Notes: a model not told the origin generated them from the letters alone. 64,000 nucleotides of DNA from Arthrobacter liuii (GCF_014639275.1 NZ_BMFW01000015.1:28433-92432); one strand, 5' to 3'; numbered from the stretch's first letter, positions 10,273 to 20,074 are shown. Translations and numbers: made by a program.

Positions 10273-11694
10273 TCAGGAGTCGCGCTGTTGCTGCTTGATC
10301 CGGTTGGTCAGCTCCGTCACCTGGTTGTAGATCACACGGCGCTCGGCCATCAGCTCGCGGATCTTCCGGTCGGCGTGGATGACAGTGGTGTGGTCGCGGC
10401 CACCGAGCTCCTGCCCGATCTTGGGAAGTGACATGTCAGTGAGCTCCCGGCAGAGGTACATCGCGATCTGCCGTGCTGTCACCAACGTCCGGGTCCGGGA
10501 TTTGCTGCACAGCTCTTCCATGCTGAGTTTGAAGTAGTCAGCCGTCTGCTGAAGGATCTGGGCGGACGTGATCTCTTGGGCGCCGTCATCGGTAATGAGG
10601 TCCTTCAGGACCATTTCGGCAAGGGCCACGTCCACCGGCTGGCGGTTCAGGCTGGCGAAGGCCGTGACCCTGATCAGTGCGCCTTCGAGTTCACGGATGT
10701 TGCTGGAGATTTTGGAAGCGATGTACTCGAGGGCATCGTCCGGCGCCGACAGGCCCTCACTTAGTGCCTTTTTGCGGAGGATGGCGATGCGGGTCTCAAG
10801 TTCGGGCGGCTGGATGTCCGTCAGCAGGCCCCACTCGAAACGGGACTTCATGCGGTCCTCGAACCCCGCCAGCAGCTTGGGCGGCTGGTCCGAGGTGATG
10901 ACCACCTGCTTGTTGTTGTTGTGCAGGGCATTGAAGGTGTGGAAGAACTCCTCTAGCGTACGGTCCTTGCCGGCCAGGAACTGGATGTCATCGATCAGCA
11001 GGACGTCTACGTTGCGGTAGGTCGTCTTGAAGCTTGTGCCCTCGTCGTCGCGGATCGAGTTGATGAAGTCGTTGGTGAATTCTTCGGAATTCACGTAGCG
11101 GACGCGGATCCCGCTGTACAGCCGCCGGGCGTAGTGGCCGATTGCGTGCAAGAGATGCGTCTTGCCGAGGCCGGAGTCACCGTAGATGAAGAGCGGGTTG
11201 TATGCCTTGGCGGGCGCCTCGGCGACGGCAACGGCGGCGGCGTGGGCAAAACGGTTCGAGGAACCAATCACGAAGGTATCGAAGACGTACTTCGGGTTTA
11301 GTCGGCCGAACTCGTGCGACGTGCTGGGCAGCATGGGCTGCGGCTTCTGCTCGATCACCTGGTCCGGCGCGAAAGCAGGTTCGACGGCGGGTTCGGGCTC
11401 TTCGTGGATGGGAACCAGGTCGGTGTCCACGTCGATGGCGCAGCGGATGTCTTCGGAGAAGACGTTGTGCAGTGCGTCGTCGAGGGCTTCCTTGACCTGG
11501 GTCTGGAGCACTTCACGGGTGAGTTCGTTGGGAACTGCTACGAGGAGGGTGGAACCGATGAGTCCCTGCGCCTGGGCGAGGATGACAAACCCCCGCTGGC
11601 GAGGTGATACGCGGTGGTCCTGTTCCAGCAGGCTGACAACCCGACGCCAGGAACTTCCGACAGTATTGGCGTGGTTTGCTTCGTCTACTGTCAT
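10273..11694 (-). CDS. dnaA: Chromosomal replication initiator protein DnaA
   Basis: DnaA is the AAA+ initiator that binds DnaA boxes and melts oriC. The product has an N-terminal oligomerisation/helicase-recruitment domain, a Pro/Glu-rich linker (about 95-125), and an AAA+ core with Walker A GDSGLGKT (172-179) and Walker B LLIDDIQFL. The C-terminal DNA-binding domain carries the signature GGRDHTTVIHADRKI. I place the start at ATG 11694 (473 aa) because GAGGGAA lies 7 bases upstream. A TTG at 11697 is immediately adjacent and also possible. Confidence 0.98.
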   Translation of the reverse strand: MTVDEANHANTVGSSWRRVVSLLEQDHRVSPRQRGFVILAQAQGLIGSTLLVAVPNELTREVLQTQVKEALDDALHNVFSEDIRCAIDVDTDLVPIHEEPEPAVEPAFAPDQVIEQKPQPMLPSTSHEFGRLNPKYVFDTFVIGSSNRFAHAAAVAVAEAPAKAYNPLFIYGDSGLGKTHLLHAIGHYARRLYSGIRVRYVNSEEFTNDFINSIRDDEGTSFKTTYRNVDVLLIDDIQFLAGKDRTLEEFFHTFNALHNNNKQVVITSDQPPKLLAGFEDRMKSRFEWGLLTDIQPPELETRIAILRKKALSEGLSAPDDALEYIASKISSNIRELEGALIRVTAFASLNRQPVDVALAEMVLKDLITDDGAQEITSAQILQQTADYFKLSMEELCSKSRTRTLVTARQIAMYLCRELTDMSLPKIGQELGGRDHTTVIHADRKIRELMAERRVIYNQVTELTNRIKQQQRDS

Positions 11695-12164
11695 CAATCG
11701 GTTCCCTCAAAACTTGCTATGCCTGCATTGCCTGCAGCCCAAGTCCGGAACCAGGGTGCTGGCCCAGCGTAATCCACAGGGTTATGCACAGTCCGTGGAT
11801 AATCGGCTACTGGGACACTCTAGGGGATGAAAAGCCTAGAAGATAGCTGGCTATCCGGCTGTGGATAATTACACGGGTGTGGTTCCAAATGCACCGTTGT
11901 GAGCCACTTCATCCACAGGCTGTTGGGGATACTTAGGCACAGCTGGGGACAGCCGGGGCAGGCCGTTCCGGTTTGACTCCGGGCTCTCATTTGCCCTAAT
12001 GTTGTGAAGTCCTTTGTGCCCGCTTTTTGGCCCCAACTGAACCCTCCAAAGCGCAATGCGCCTGGACAGCCGGGGGAAGCGTGCATATACAAAACTTAGC
12101 GTCGGCCAGTTCTTCCCCATTACTGATCGGGTGGGCGCACCTTTGATCCACTGGAGTAACTAAC
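11695..12164. promoter_or_regulatory. dnaA-rpmH divergent region with DnaA boxes
   Basis: The region separates divergent dnaA and rpmH and carries a second DnaA-box group: TAATCCACA 11770-11778, TTATGCACA (consensus TTATNCACA) 11782-11790, CGTGGATAA 11794-11802, TGTGGATAA (perfect) 11860-11868 and TCATCCACA 11909-11917. Boxes in front of dnaA suggest autoregulation and a bipartite origin arrangement; that is inference. No small ORF is supported here. Confidence 0.75.
11973..12002 (+). promoter_or_regulatory. Candidate rpmH promoter
   Basis: TTGACT (11973-11978) and TAATGT (11997-12002) are separated by 18 bp, matching a housekeeping sigma-factor promoter (5/6 at -35). It would give rpmH a leader of about 155 nt. 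Confidence 0.5.
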
Positions 12165-12302
12165 GTGAGCAAGCGGACTTTTCAGCCGAATAACCGCCGT
12201 CGAGCCAAGAAGCACGGCTTCCGCCTTCGTATGCGTACCCGTGCGGGCCGCGCCATCCTGGCAGCCCGGCGTGGCAAGGGCCGCACCGAACTGTCGGCCT
12301 AA
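12165..12302 (+). CDS. rpmH: 50S ribosomal protein L34
   Basis: The 45-residue basic protein begins [18 protein letters not shown] and ends [12 protein letters not shown], the L34 signature almost end to end. L34 is a small protein of the large ribosomal subunit. It starts at GTG with GGAG 8 bases upstream and is the first gene of the plus-strand run towards parB. rnpA follows after 40 bp, the near-universal pairing. Confidence 0.98.
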   Translation: MSKRTFQPNNRRRAKKHGFRLRMRTRAGRAILAARRGKGRTELSA

Positions 12303-12342
12303 ATAACTGGCTTATCGGTAGACATCCCTTTGCGAGTTTAAG

Positions 12343-12753
12343 GTGCTGGCCGCCCGCAACCGCTTGAGGACCTCAACCGATTTTTCAACAACTGTACGTT
12401 CCGGTGTCCGCAATGGACGCCGGAACGTAGTGTTATATGCGGCAGCCATTGCTGCCGACGAACCCAGCCGGATCGGGTTCATTGTTTCCAAAAGTGTAGG
12501 GAACGCGGTGGTCAGAAACCTCGTTAAGAGGAGACTGAGAGAAGCAGGTGCTGCCTCGTTGCGCGAGCACGGCACAGGACTCGCTATCGTGGTGCGGGCG
12601 CTTCCGGCGTCTGCCTCCGCCAGCTGGGACCAGCTGCTGTCGGACTACAACGCTGCACTGGAATCTACGCTTAACCGGCTGGCTGGCCGCCCTTCCCGGG
12701 CTGCCGCCAAAGGTTCGGCCGGTACAACACAGGAGGGGACAACGCGTGCCTAA
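12343..12753 (+). CDS. rnpA: Ribonuclease P protein component
   Basis: RnpA binds RNase P RNA and assists 5' maturation of tRNA precursors. The 136-residue product starts at GTG (MLAARNRLRTSTDF) and contains the RNA-binding signature GNAVVRNLVKRRLRE at about residues 53-67, with an extra Ala/Ser/Gly-rich C-terminal tail. Its end overlaps yidD by 8 bp. Confidence 0.97.
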   Translation: MLAARNRLRTSTDFSTTVRSGVRNGRRNVVLYAAAIAADEPSRIGFIVSKSVGNAVVRNLVKRRLREAGAASLREHGTGLAIVVRALPASASASWDQLLSDYNAALESTLNRLAGRPSRAAAKGSAGTTQEGTTRA

Positions 12754-13138
12754 CGCCACTGCCGTCGTCGCCCGTTTCCGCATCGTGACCGTCGCCGTCG
12801 GAAAATTCCTCTGGAACCTGCCCCGGAACATCCTCATTCTCCTGCTGATGGCCTACCGCAAGGTGGTTTCTCCCTTGTACGGGCCGGTCTGCAGATTCTT
12901 TCCTTCATGCTCGGCCTATGCCCTCGAAGCGGTTACCGTCCATGGCGCCGTCAAGGGAAGCTGGCTCGCAGTGCGGCGCCTTGGCCACTGCCACCCATGG
13001 AACGCCGGCGGAGTGGATCACGTCCCCGCCGGCGGCCGGGAATGGCCCGCAGGCCGGACCCCCACAATTGTTGTGCTGAACAATCCGGACAGGTACCTGG
13101 TTGCTCAGACTGATGAAGAAGGCCGCAGTGCGGCCTGA
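12746..13138 (+). CDS. yidD: Membrane protein insertion efficiency factor YidD
   Basis: YidD is a small membrane-associated protein that aids YidC-dependent insertion. From GTG 12746 the product has 130 residues: a basic amphipathic N-terminus, the motif SPLYGPVCRFFPSCSAYA, and a RLGHCHPWNAGGVD segment, both family hallmarks. It overlaps the end of rnpA by 8 bp and has AGGAGG 9 bases upstream inside rnpA, so the two are translationally linked. The same frame is open upstream to 12548, but that extension overlaps rnpA and is rejected. Confidence 0.95.
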   Translation: MPNATAVVARFRIVTVAVGKFLWNLPRNILILLLMAYRKVVSPLYGPVCRFFPSCSAYALEAVTVHGAVKGSWLAVRRLGHCHPWNAGGVDHVPAGGREWPAGRTPTIVVLNNPDRYLVAQTDEEGRSAA

Positions 13139-13153
13139 CGAATAGGGATAAGT

Positions 13154-14119
13154 ATGGACATCTTTGGGACAATAATCGCCCCGTTTAAGTGGCTGGTTTC
13201 GTTCATCATGGTGGCGTTCCACGATGGACTGAGCGCCATTGGCATGCCCGCCGCGAACGGCTGGACCTGGACCTTGGCCATTATCGGGCTGGTGCTGGTG
13301 ATCCGCGCCGCCCTGATCCCGGTATTCGTCAAGCAGATCAAGGCGCAGCGTGGCATGCAGCTGCTCCAGCCCGACCTGAAGAAGCTGCAGGAAAAGTATA
13401 AGGGCAAGACCGACCAGCTGTCCCGCCAAGCCATGGCCCAGGAACAGATGGCCATGTACAAGAAGCACGGGACCAATCCGTTCTCGGCCTGCCTGCCCAT
13501 GCTGATCCAGATGCCCTTCTTCTTCGCACTGTTCCAGGTCCTGTCGGGGATTTCACAGGCCAAGGACCAGGGCGCCGGTATCGGGGCGATGAGCCACGAG
13601 CAGGTAGTGGAATTCGACGCTTCGAGCATCTTTGGTGCCCCGCTGTCCGCAGCCCTGCTGCACGGCGGTGCCGACAACGTCGCCGTGGTAGTGCTCTCAA
13701 TCGTGATGATCCTGGCCATGACGGCATCGCAGTTCATCACCCAGAAGCAGATCATGGCCAAGAACATGTCTGAAGAAGCCATGGCCAGCCCGTTCATGCG
13801 CCAGCAGAAGATGATGCTGTACATCCTGCCCATCGTCTTCGGTGTGGGTGGCATCAACTTCCCCATCGGTGTCCTGATCTACTGGACCACCACCAACCTT
13901 TGGACCATGGGCCAGCAGTTCTTCGTCATCCGCCGCATGCCGACGCCGGGATCCCCCGCGGCCAAGGCACTCGCCGAACGCCGTGCCGCCAAGGGGCTGC
14001 CGGCGCTGTCCGTCCTCAGCGGAAAACGGGATGAAGCGGCCGACGCCGCCGCGGCGGCCGCAGTCGAGACCAAGGGACAGCGCGTTCAGCCCCAGCGCAA
14101 GAACAGGAAGAAGAAGTAA
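13154..14119 (+). CDS. yidC: Membrane protein insertase YidC
   Basis: YidC inserts and folds inner-membrane proteins, alone or with SecYEG. The 321-residue product lacks the large periplasmic domain of Gram-negative YidC. It has the core of about five membrane segments, a positively charged cytoplasmic hairpin (MQLLQPDLKKLQEKYKGKTDQLSRQAM), the NPFSACLPMLIQMPFFFALFQVL segment, and a Lys/Arg-rich C-terminal tail ending RKNRKKK that probably contacts the ribosome. It starts 15 bp after yidD and shares one base with the jag start (TAATG). Confidence 0.97.
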   Translation: MDIFGTIIAPFKWLVSFIMVAFHDGLSAIGMPAANGWTWTLAIIGLVLVIRAALIPVFVKQIKAQRGMQLLQPDLKKLQEKYKGKTDQLSRQAMAQEQMAMYKKHGTNPFSACLPMLIQMPFFFALFQVLSGISQAKDQGAGIGAMSHEQVVEFDASSIFGAPLSAALLHGGADNVAVVVLSIVMILAMTASQFITQKQIMAKNMSEEAMASPFMRQQKMMLYILPIVFGVGGINFPIGVLIYWTTTNLWTMGQQFFVIRRMPTPGSPAAKALAERRAAKGLPALSVLSGKRDEAADAAAAAAVETKGQRVQPQRKNRKKK

Positions 14120-14682
14120 TGTCAGCCGAGAGCACCGAGCACGCCCTGTCTGAAGAGATCGAAGATCAGGACGAATCCTTGGACCAGGATGCTTCCGCTC
14201 CCAAGGTTTCCGCCGCCACCCGCCTCGAGGAAGAGGGGGACGTCGCCGCAGATTACCTTGAGGAACTGCTGGACATCGCCGACATTGATGGCGACATCGA
14301 CATTGAGGTCCGCAACGGCAGGACCTACATCTCCATCGTTGCCGAGGACGAAGCCGAAGGGCTGGAAGGCCTGGTTGGCGAAGACGGCGAGGTCCTTGAA
14401 GCCCTCCAGGAGCTCACCCGGCTGGCAGTGCTGTCCGCCACGGAGAACCGCTCCCGGCTGGTCCTGGACATCAACGGGTACCGGCAGGAACGCACCGGGC
14501 ATCTGCAGAAGATCGCCGAAGATGCCGCTGCCGCCGTGAAGGAAACAGGCAAGTCAGTGGCCCTCGAACCGATGAGCGCCTACGAACGGAAGATCGTGCA
14601 CGACGCCGTGGCCGATCTGGGACTGGTCAGCGAGTCCGAAGGCGAAGGCGCCGGACGCCACATTGTTGTTTCCTCAGACTAG
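14119..14682 (+). CDS. jag: Jag/KhpB-type R3H and KH domain RNA-binding protein
   Basis: The 187-residue product has an acidic N-terminus (about 45 residues). A KH domain follows, with its GEDGEVLEALQELTRLAV helix in place of the usual GxxG loop region. A C-terminal R3H domain ends with AYERKIVHDAVADLG. Jag/KhpB proteins bind RNA and are linked to cell elongation and division in Gram-positives; the function here is inferred from the family. The N-terminal Jag-N domain is replaced by the acidic extension. The start overlaps the yidC stop by one base. Confidence 0.93.
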   Translation: MSAESTEHALSEEIEDQDESLDQDASAPKVSAATRLEEEGDVAADYLEELLDIADIDGDIDIEVRNGRTYISIVAEDEAEGLEGLVGEDGEVLEALQELTRLAVLSATENRSRLVLDINGYRQERTGHLQKIAEDAAAAVKETGKSVALEPMSAYERKIVHDAVADLGLVSESEGEGAGRHIVVSSD

Positions 14683-14685
14683 AGA

Positions 14686-15354
14686 ATGCTGAACCCGATA
14701 ACCATGGTTGACATCACGGCAGCAGAACTTCACGCTGCTGAGAAGATCTTCGGCGACCGGCTGGAGCTCGCCAAGCGCTACGTGGAGCACCTTGCCACGT
14801 CCGGGACCGAGCGCGGCCTGATCGGTCCGCGCGAGGTGCCCAGGCTGTGGAGCCGGCACGTGCTCAACTGTGCGGTCATCGAAAGCGTGATTGCCCACGG
14901 AAGCCATGTTGCCGACGTCGGAAGCGGCGCGGGACTGCCCGGCCTCTGCCTTGCCATCGCGCGTCCCGACCTTGAGTTGACCCTCATCGAGCCGCTCGAG
15001 CGCAGGGTGATCTGGCTCCAGGAAGTGGTCGATGACCTCGGCTTGGACAACGTCACTGTCATGCGCACCCGGGCAGAGCTGGCTGTGGGCAACGTGGAGG
15101 CTGACGTGGTGACTGCCCGCGCTGTATCGGCGCTAACCAACCTTGCCGGCCTCACCATCCCGCTTCTCGGCGGACACGGTGAAGTAGTGGCCATCAAGGG
15201 CCGCAGCGCTGGTGAGGAAATCGACAAGGCAGCCAAGACCATCCGCAAGCTGGGTGGCGAGGATACCTCCGTGCTGACCGTGGGTGACAATCTCCTGGAG
15301 GAGCCCACCACGGTGGTTCGCATCGTGGTGAACAAGTCCCAAAAGAAGTCCTAA
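14686..15354 (+). CDS. rsmG: 16S rRNA (guanine-527 N7) methyltransferase RsmG
   Basis: RsmG methylates G527 of 16S rRNA using SAM; loss gives low-level streptomycin resistance in other bacteria. The 222-residue product has the RHVLNCAVI region, the SAM-binding motif VADVGSGAGLPGLCLAIARP, LIEPLERRVIWLQEV, and TARAVSALTNL. It starts at ATG 14686, three bases after the jag stop. It shares the usual position between jag and parA. Confidence 0.96.
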   Translation: MLNPITMVDITAAELHAAEKIFGDRLELAKRYVEHLATSGTERGLIGPREVPRLWSRHVLNCAVIESVIAHGSHVADVGSGAGLPGLCLAIARPDLELTLIEPLERRVIWLQEVVDDLGLDNVTVMRTRAELAVGNVEADVVTARAVSALTNLAGLTIPLLGGHGEVVAIKGRSAGEEIDKAAKTIRKLGGEDTSVLTVGDNLLEEPTTVVRIVVNKSQKKS

Positions 15355-15443
15355 TGCGGGCCCGCCGACGGCTGTCAGCAGGCCGGAGCGGTTAGGCTAG
15401 ACAACGGCAGCAAAATTGGCTGAACGAGAGTGAGTGTGCCCCA

Positions 15444-16526
15444 GTGACCAGTAGTGAAGCCTCCGCACAACGGATCCCGCCGTTTGTGTCCTTGGGGTCG
15501 GCACGTTCTGTCGCTGGGTCCGGACTGGCCGGCCTCGGGATGGCTCGCGGCCAAGGTGGCAGTCATCCTAAAACGGTTGTCTCGCCGGCTTCCAGTGGTT
15601 CAGTTTCACGTGAAACAACCTCTGGGGGTCGTTCGAACGTGATTGACGCCATCGATGACTCGAGTCCTATCGCGCGCGAGCTTGCCCATGAGAACAAGCG
15701 CCGTGAGCGCCTGATGGGACGCCAACTCCCACGCCCCGAGAAGACCCGTATCTTCACCGTTTCCAACCAAAAGGGCGGGGTGGGCAAGACCACCACCACC
15801 GTGAACATCGCTGCCGCCCTTGCAGCTGCCGGACTGAATGTCCTGGTCATCGATATCGATCCGCAGGGAAATGCTTCCACCGCGCTGGGTATTGAACACC
15901 ATGCAGATGTGGACAGCATCTACGACGTACTGATCAATGATGTCGCGCTGGCTGATGTCGTTGCCCCATGTCCGGACATCGGGAAGCTCATCTGCGCGCC
16001 GGCAACGATCCACCTTGCCGGCGCTGAGATTGAGCTGGTGTCTCTCGTTGCACGGGAGCAGCGGTTGCGGCGTGCCATCGATGTCTACGCGACGACGCGC
16101 GAGAAGAACGGCGAGGAACGCCTGGACTACGTCTTCATCGACTGCCCGCCCAGCCTGGGCCTGCTGACTGTCAATGCTTTCTGTGCGGCCAGTGAGGTAC
16201 TGATCCCCATCCAGTGCGAGTACTACGCGCTGGAAGGCCTCAGCCAGCTCCTGAAAAACATCGAGATGATCCAGAAGCACCTAAATGCGGATCTTGTTGT
16301 TTCCACCATCCTCCTCACGATGTATGACGGCCGTACCAACCTCGCTGCGCAGGTTGCCGCGGAGGTGCGTCAGCACTTCCCTGAACAGGTGCTTTCCGCC
16401 GTCGTTCCGCGGTCCGTGCGGATCTCCGAAGCTCCCAGCTACCAGCAGACGGTCATGACATACGACCCCTCGTCGAGCGGTGCGCTGTCCTACCTGGAAG
16501 CCGCTGCCGAAATAGCGGAACGTTAG
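15444..16526 (+). CDS. parA: Chromosome-partitioning ATPase ParA (Soj)
   Basis: ParA is the Walker ATPase that moves ParB-parS complexes during chromosome segregation. The 360-residue product has a low-complexity ~65-residue N-terminal extension. The deviant Walker A motif KGGVGKTT lies at residues 110-117, with DIDPQGNAS (switch I), FIDCPPSLGLLT (Walker B) and RSVRISEAPSYQQTV near the C-terminus. The extension contains SVSRETT, encoded by a perfect parS site. The GTG at 15444 has a weak RBS; a GTG at 15640 is a possible shorter start, which would leave parS in the leader. parB follows after 66 bp. Confidence 0.96.
   Translation: MTSSEASAQRIPPFVSLGSARSVAGSGLAGLGMARGQGGSHPKTVVSPASSGSVSRETTSGGRSNVIDAIDDSSPIARELAHENKRRERLMGRQLPRPEKTRIFTVSNQKGGVGKTTTTVNIAAALAAAGLNVLVIDIDPQGNASTALGIEHHADVDSIYDVLINDVALADVVAPCPDIGKLICAPATIHLAGAEIELVSLVAREQRLRRAIDVYATTREKNGEERLDYVFIDCPPSLGLLTVNAFCAASEVLIPIQCEYYALEGLSQLLKNIEMIQKHLNADLVVSTILLTMYDGRTNLAAQVAAEVRQHFPEQVLSAVVPRSVRISEAPSYQQTVMTYDPSSSGALSYLEAAAEIAER
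15603..15616. other. parS: parS site inside parA
   Basis: GTTTCACGTGAAAC is a perfect 14-bp ParB-binding palindrome. It is read in frame as part of the ParA N-terminal extension (residues SVSRETT). Confidence 0.95.
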
Positions 16527-16592
16527 AATCTTTCAATACCGCAACGCACGGAGCCAGGCTGGTCCTGGCTCTACCACTGGAGGGATTTACCC

Positions 16593-17891
16593 ATGAGCGA
16601 GAAGCGACGGGGCCTAGGCCGCGGTCTTGGCGCGCTGATTCCAAGTTCCGCCGCAGCCAATGGGGCTGGCAACGGTGGGGCGGTATCCCGGCCTGTGGAC
16701 TTGTTCTTCCCCGAGGGCCGGAAGAAGGCCGAACCGTTGGAGGAGCCTGCGGCGTCAGCTGCCGACAAGGTGCAGGACAAGTCGACCCCAGCCGTTGCAC
16801 CCCGCGCGTCGTCAGCTAAAGCAGGATCCGCGAAGTCGGCTGCGGACGAGGGCAGCGATGACAAAGAGGATGCTCCGGCAACTGCTGAAGCGCCTGCGAA
16901 AAAGGCTCCCGCGCGTGAGACTCGCGCCGCCGCTTCAAAGACCGTTTCCAAGCCCGCAGCAGACGCAGATCCGGCCGCGGCCGGGACCGCGGCCGGGACC
17001 TCCGACCGTATGGCCGCTTCCGCGCCCGTCGAAGTGGCCCGGCCCGAGGACAACGGTGTTGAGCTGGTTGAGGTACCTGGCGCCCGGTTCGCTGAGATCT
17101 CCGTTGGGGACATCCATCCGAACCGGAAGCAGCCCCGAAATGTCTTCGATGAAGACGACATGGCCGAACTGGTCCACTCCGTCCGCGAAATCGGTGTCCT
17201 GCAGCCAATTGTGGTGCGGACATCAACCGAGGGCGGTAGCGAACCGTATGAGCTTGTTATGGGTGAGCGCCGGTGGCGTGCCGTGCAGGCCGCAGGGCTC
17301 GAAACCATCCCTGCCATCATTCGCGACACCACCGACGATGACCTTCTGCGGGATGCGCTCCTTGAGAACCTCCACCGCAGCCAGCTGAACCCGCTGGAAG
17401 AGGCTGCCGCCTACCAGCAGCTTCTCGAGGACTTCGGTACCACCCATGAGCAGCTGGCGGACCGGATCGGGCGTTCCCGGCCCCAGGTGTCGAACACCCT
17501 CCGCTTGTTGAAGCTGCCCCCGCTGGTGCAGCGTCGTGTGGCCGCCGGCGTACTGTCCGCTGGGCATGCCAGGGCGCTTCTCTCACTTCCGGACGCCGCC
17601 GCAATGGAGCGCCTTGCACAGAGGATTGTCGCTGAGGGGATGTCGGTCCGTGCAACTGAAGAGGCGGTCACCCTGTACCAGGACCCCTCCACACCCGCCA
17701 AAAACAACGTTCCACGACCCGGTGCACGCCATGAGCGCCTTGACTACCTGGCATCTTCGCTCTCCGACCGCCTGGATACCAACGTCAAGATCTCGCTCGG
17801 GGTGAGGAAAGGCAAGGTAAGCATTGAATTTGCCAGCGTTGAGGATTTGAACCGAATCATGGACGTCCTGGCTCCCGATTCAACAAACTAA
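16593..17891 (+). CDS. parB: Chromosome-partitioning protein ParB (Spo0J)
   Basis: ParB is a CTP-dependent clamp that loads at parS and spreads to form the partition complex. The 432-residue product begins with the ParA-stimulating Arg-rich peptide [14 protein letters not shown] long Ala/Glu/Lys-rich linker follows (about 20-150), then the N-terminal CTPase/ParB domain with NPRxxx-like [15 protein letters not shown] and the [12 protein letters not shown] motif. Next come the helix-turn-helix parS-reading domain ([24 protein letters not shown]) and a C-terminal dimer domain. ATG 16593 has GGAGGG upstream. A strong terminator starts 10 bp after its stop. Confidence 0.97.
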   Translation: MSEKRRGLGRGLGALIPSSAAANGAGNGGAVSRPVDLFFPEGRKKAEPLEEPAASAADKVQDKSTPAVAPRASSAKAGSAKSAADEGSDDKEDAPATAEAPAKKAPARETRAAASKTVSKPAADADPAAAGTAAGTSDRMAASAPVEVARPEDNGVELVEVPGARFAEISVGDIHPNRKQPRNVFDEDDMAELVHSVREIGVLQPIVVRTSTEGGSEPYELVMGERRWRAVQAAGLETIPAIIRDTTDDDLLRDALLENLHRSQLNPLEEAAAYQQLLEDFGTTHEQLADRIGRSRPQVSNTLRLLKLPPLVQRRVAAGVLSAGHARALLSLPDAAAMERLAQRIVAEGMSVRATEEAVTLYQDPSTPAKNNVPRPGARHERLDYLASSLSDRLDTNVKISLGVRKGKVSIEFASVEDLNRIMDVLAPDSTN

Positions 17892-17900
17892 TCCGCCAGT

Positions 17901-17940
17901 AAAAGGCCCGATTCTGTATTAAATCGGGCCTTTTGCTTTT
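17901..17940. terminator. Rho-independent terminator after parB
   Basis: AAAAGGCCCGATT (17901-17913) pairs with AATCGGGCCTTTT (17922-17934) around an 8-base loop, followed by GCTTTT. The A-tract on one side and T-tract on the other could make it work in both directions. It ends the rpmH-to-parB run. Confidence 0.93.
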
Positions 17941-18353
17941 CCTCCAGTAGGAAAGGCTGCCCGCAATTCTTATGCAACTTCAGGAACACTGGGACAGCTC
18001 ACGTGGTGCGCGTCATGACATCTTTCTCTGACTGCGGTAGGGTGCTTTGGCTTCGGATTTTCTTTCTGCGGTCTTTCGCCGCGTGGATAACGTGATAGCT
18101 AAACCGCTCCCAGCTGTGAGGTGGTGACATAAACAGTGGGGTGCCAGCCGGTAAGACATCTCCTAGCCACTGATTTCGGTTCGTGTCCCCCCGCCTATGG
18201 TCATACACTTCGTCGGGTGCGGGCACTGACTCGTGATCGGACGCTCCCCTTGGTGCCCTTACCCGAAGGCAGCTCGCCTCAGCTTCTGTGAGTATACGGG
18301 TTCGTACGGTCCCTAGCTTGTTCTTTAGGCTCGTCGGGCCAGCGCTTCTGTGC

Positions 18354-18367
18354 GTTTCACGTGAAAC
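18354..18367. other. parS: parS site
   Basis: Perfect GTTTCACGTGAAAC palindrome, 463 bp after the parB stop and the first of seven in the island. Confidence 0.95.
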
Positions 18368-19070
18368 TATCCGCATTCCGGTAATGTGATCATCGATCTT
18401 AAGAACGCTGCTGCGGCCACTGTATGCGCTTTCGGACTGCGACTTAACAAACATGGAGGAGAGGGTCAGACGTCCGAGTTCCCCCGCGATCCAAGGTCTT
18501 CGAGGCAATCCAGCCAACCGGGGCATTACCGCATCCTTCGTGGCAGCTTTATGGCTGGTCACCAATGTGGGCAGGGCGCCTACTATCTACACCAGCCGTA
18601 CGCGCCAAACCGCAAACCCCTCTTTGGTGAGGTGGCTTGCCGCATCCTTGGTGATTCTGCATCCTCGTCTGATGGATCGTCATTCGTGACTTGATTCCTT
18701 GCGCGCAGGTGGTCCAGCGACGAACAACGGTTATCAGCCATCAGAGCGGCAGTTAGCAGCGAAACGAACGGTGTTCTTAACGCGAAGGATGGTTTTTGGC
18801 GGGCCAGGGACATAAGATCGATCGCCAGCTCCCCCGCGCAGCGCAGGATGCCGGACTGATCGTTACTGCAAATCCATAGTGCTTGCGTCGCTATCCCTGT
18901 GCATTTTTGTGGGTCTATGTATGACGATGACCCAGTCGCGCCAGGACTTCAGGATGGTGGCCTTAGTTGAAGGTAGAGCACGTTCTTTCTGCCGGCGCTG
19001 GGGAAAGTGCTTGAGTGCTGAACCATCAGCCTGCTTCATGTGGGAGCTCGGACTCCGGTGGAATATGATG

Positions 19071-19084
19071 GTTTCACGTGAAAC
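19071..19084. other. parS: parS site
   Basis: Perfect GTTTCACGTGAAAC palindrome, 704 bp after the previous one. Confidence 0.95.
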
Positions 19085-19262
19085 CCATGATGCGTACGTC
19101 TAGAACTACTGGTGCACCGAGACTGCCATGCATCACTCCACCTCGATTCTGAGTTCGGAGGGGTCCAGCGCGACCCACCGATTATCAGGCCCCCATCGCA
19201 AAAGATTGGCCCCTTCGAAGAGCCACACTTCCTAGACACGCCATGCACGCCGCTGCGCCCAT

Positions 19263-19276
19263 GTTTCACGTGAAAC
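19263..19276. other. parS: parS site
   Basis: Perfect GTTTCACGTGAAAC. It extends to the full 16-bp TGTTTCACGTGAAACA consensus at 19262-19277, and it is the site closest to a neighbour (192 bp). Confidence 0.96.
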
Positions 19277-20074
19277 ACCAAGCTCGAGGGCTTCCCGGCA
19301 ACCAGCCCGAGGAACTGAGCGGTAACGGGCTCCTGGGGAGCCTGACCTCCAACCCGCGTCGAAACACCGTGGGACCAACGAGGCGACGACCATTGCTCCC
19401 GCTCCCGATAGTGAATGCAACTCCCAATAGCCAGCCGCGCGTCAACTGTCAGGGCATTGGGAAATGCATCCGAGGAGCCCAGCTCTGTGATGTACACCCG
19501 GCCGCATCACAGCATTGACGACCTGCGTAGAAGCCTCCCGGCGGCGCAGCGCTAGTGAACCGTGAACGGTGCCACGAGGTACTTGGCTGGCTGCCTTTGG
19601 CATCGCCGATGGACGTCGCGATGCGCGTCAATGCGGTTCCTATGAACCGCGCCTGTGCCGCCAAGTCAGAAGCTGCCCACAGGCGCACCTGAAGTGACGG
19701 GCCAGGTGAGGCGTAGGTGGAGCACGGCTTTTCAACAAAAGATGCGGAGAATCAGCTTCGGCTCGCCAGTGGGCAACTGTTCCGTCATCCGCCCAGAAGC
19801 GAGCTGCCACCGACTGTTTGTTTCCCGAGGTGGAGTCGGGGTAACTGGACGTATGTTGGCGTTAGCCAGGCAGACGCGGCGGTCGGAGTCGCCGCACCTG
19901 TCCTGCACTCACAGTGGTTAGTCTCGGTGTGTTCCTCGACAGTAAAAACCGCGCAGCGATTTCGGCCCTCTAGTCGTATCTGCATCGAGTTCATAGCATC
20001 GATCTCTGTGACTGAGGGATCACCGTAGTGCCTGTCTGGCTGGCTCTGCAGTCGTGGTGAGGTGGGGATATTCT

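Noticed and set aside
12548..12745. Longer yidD frame
   Set aside because: The extension overlaps rnpA in another frame; the GTG at 12746 has the RBS.
17999..18565. 188-residue minus-strand frame in the parS island
   Set aside because: It runs through a parS site, has no RBS, no recognisable domain and no regular codon pattern.
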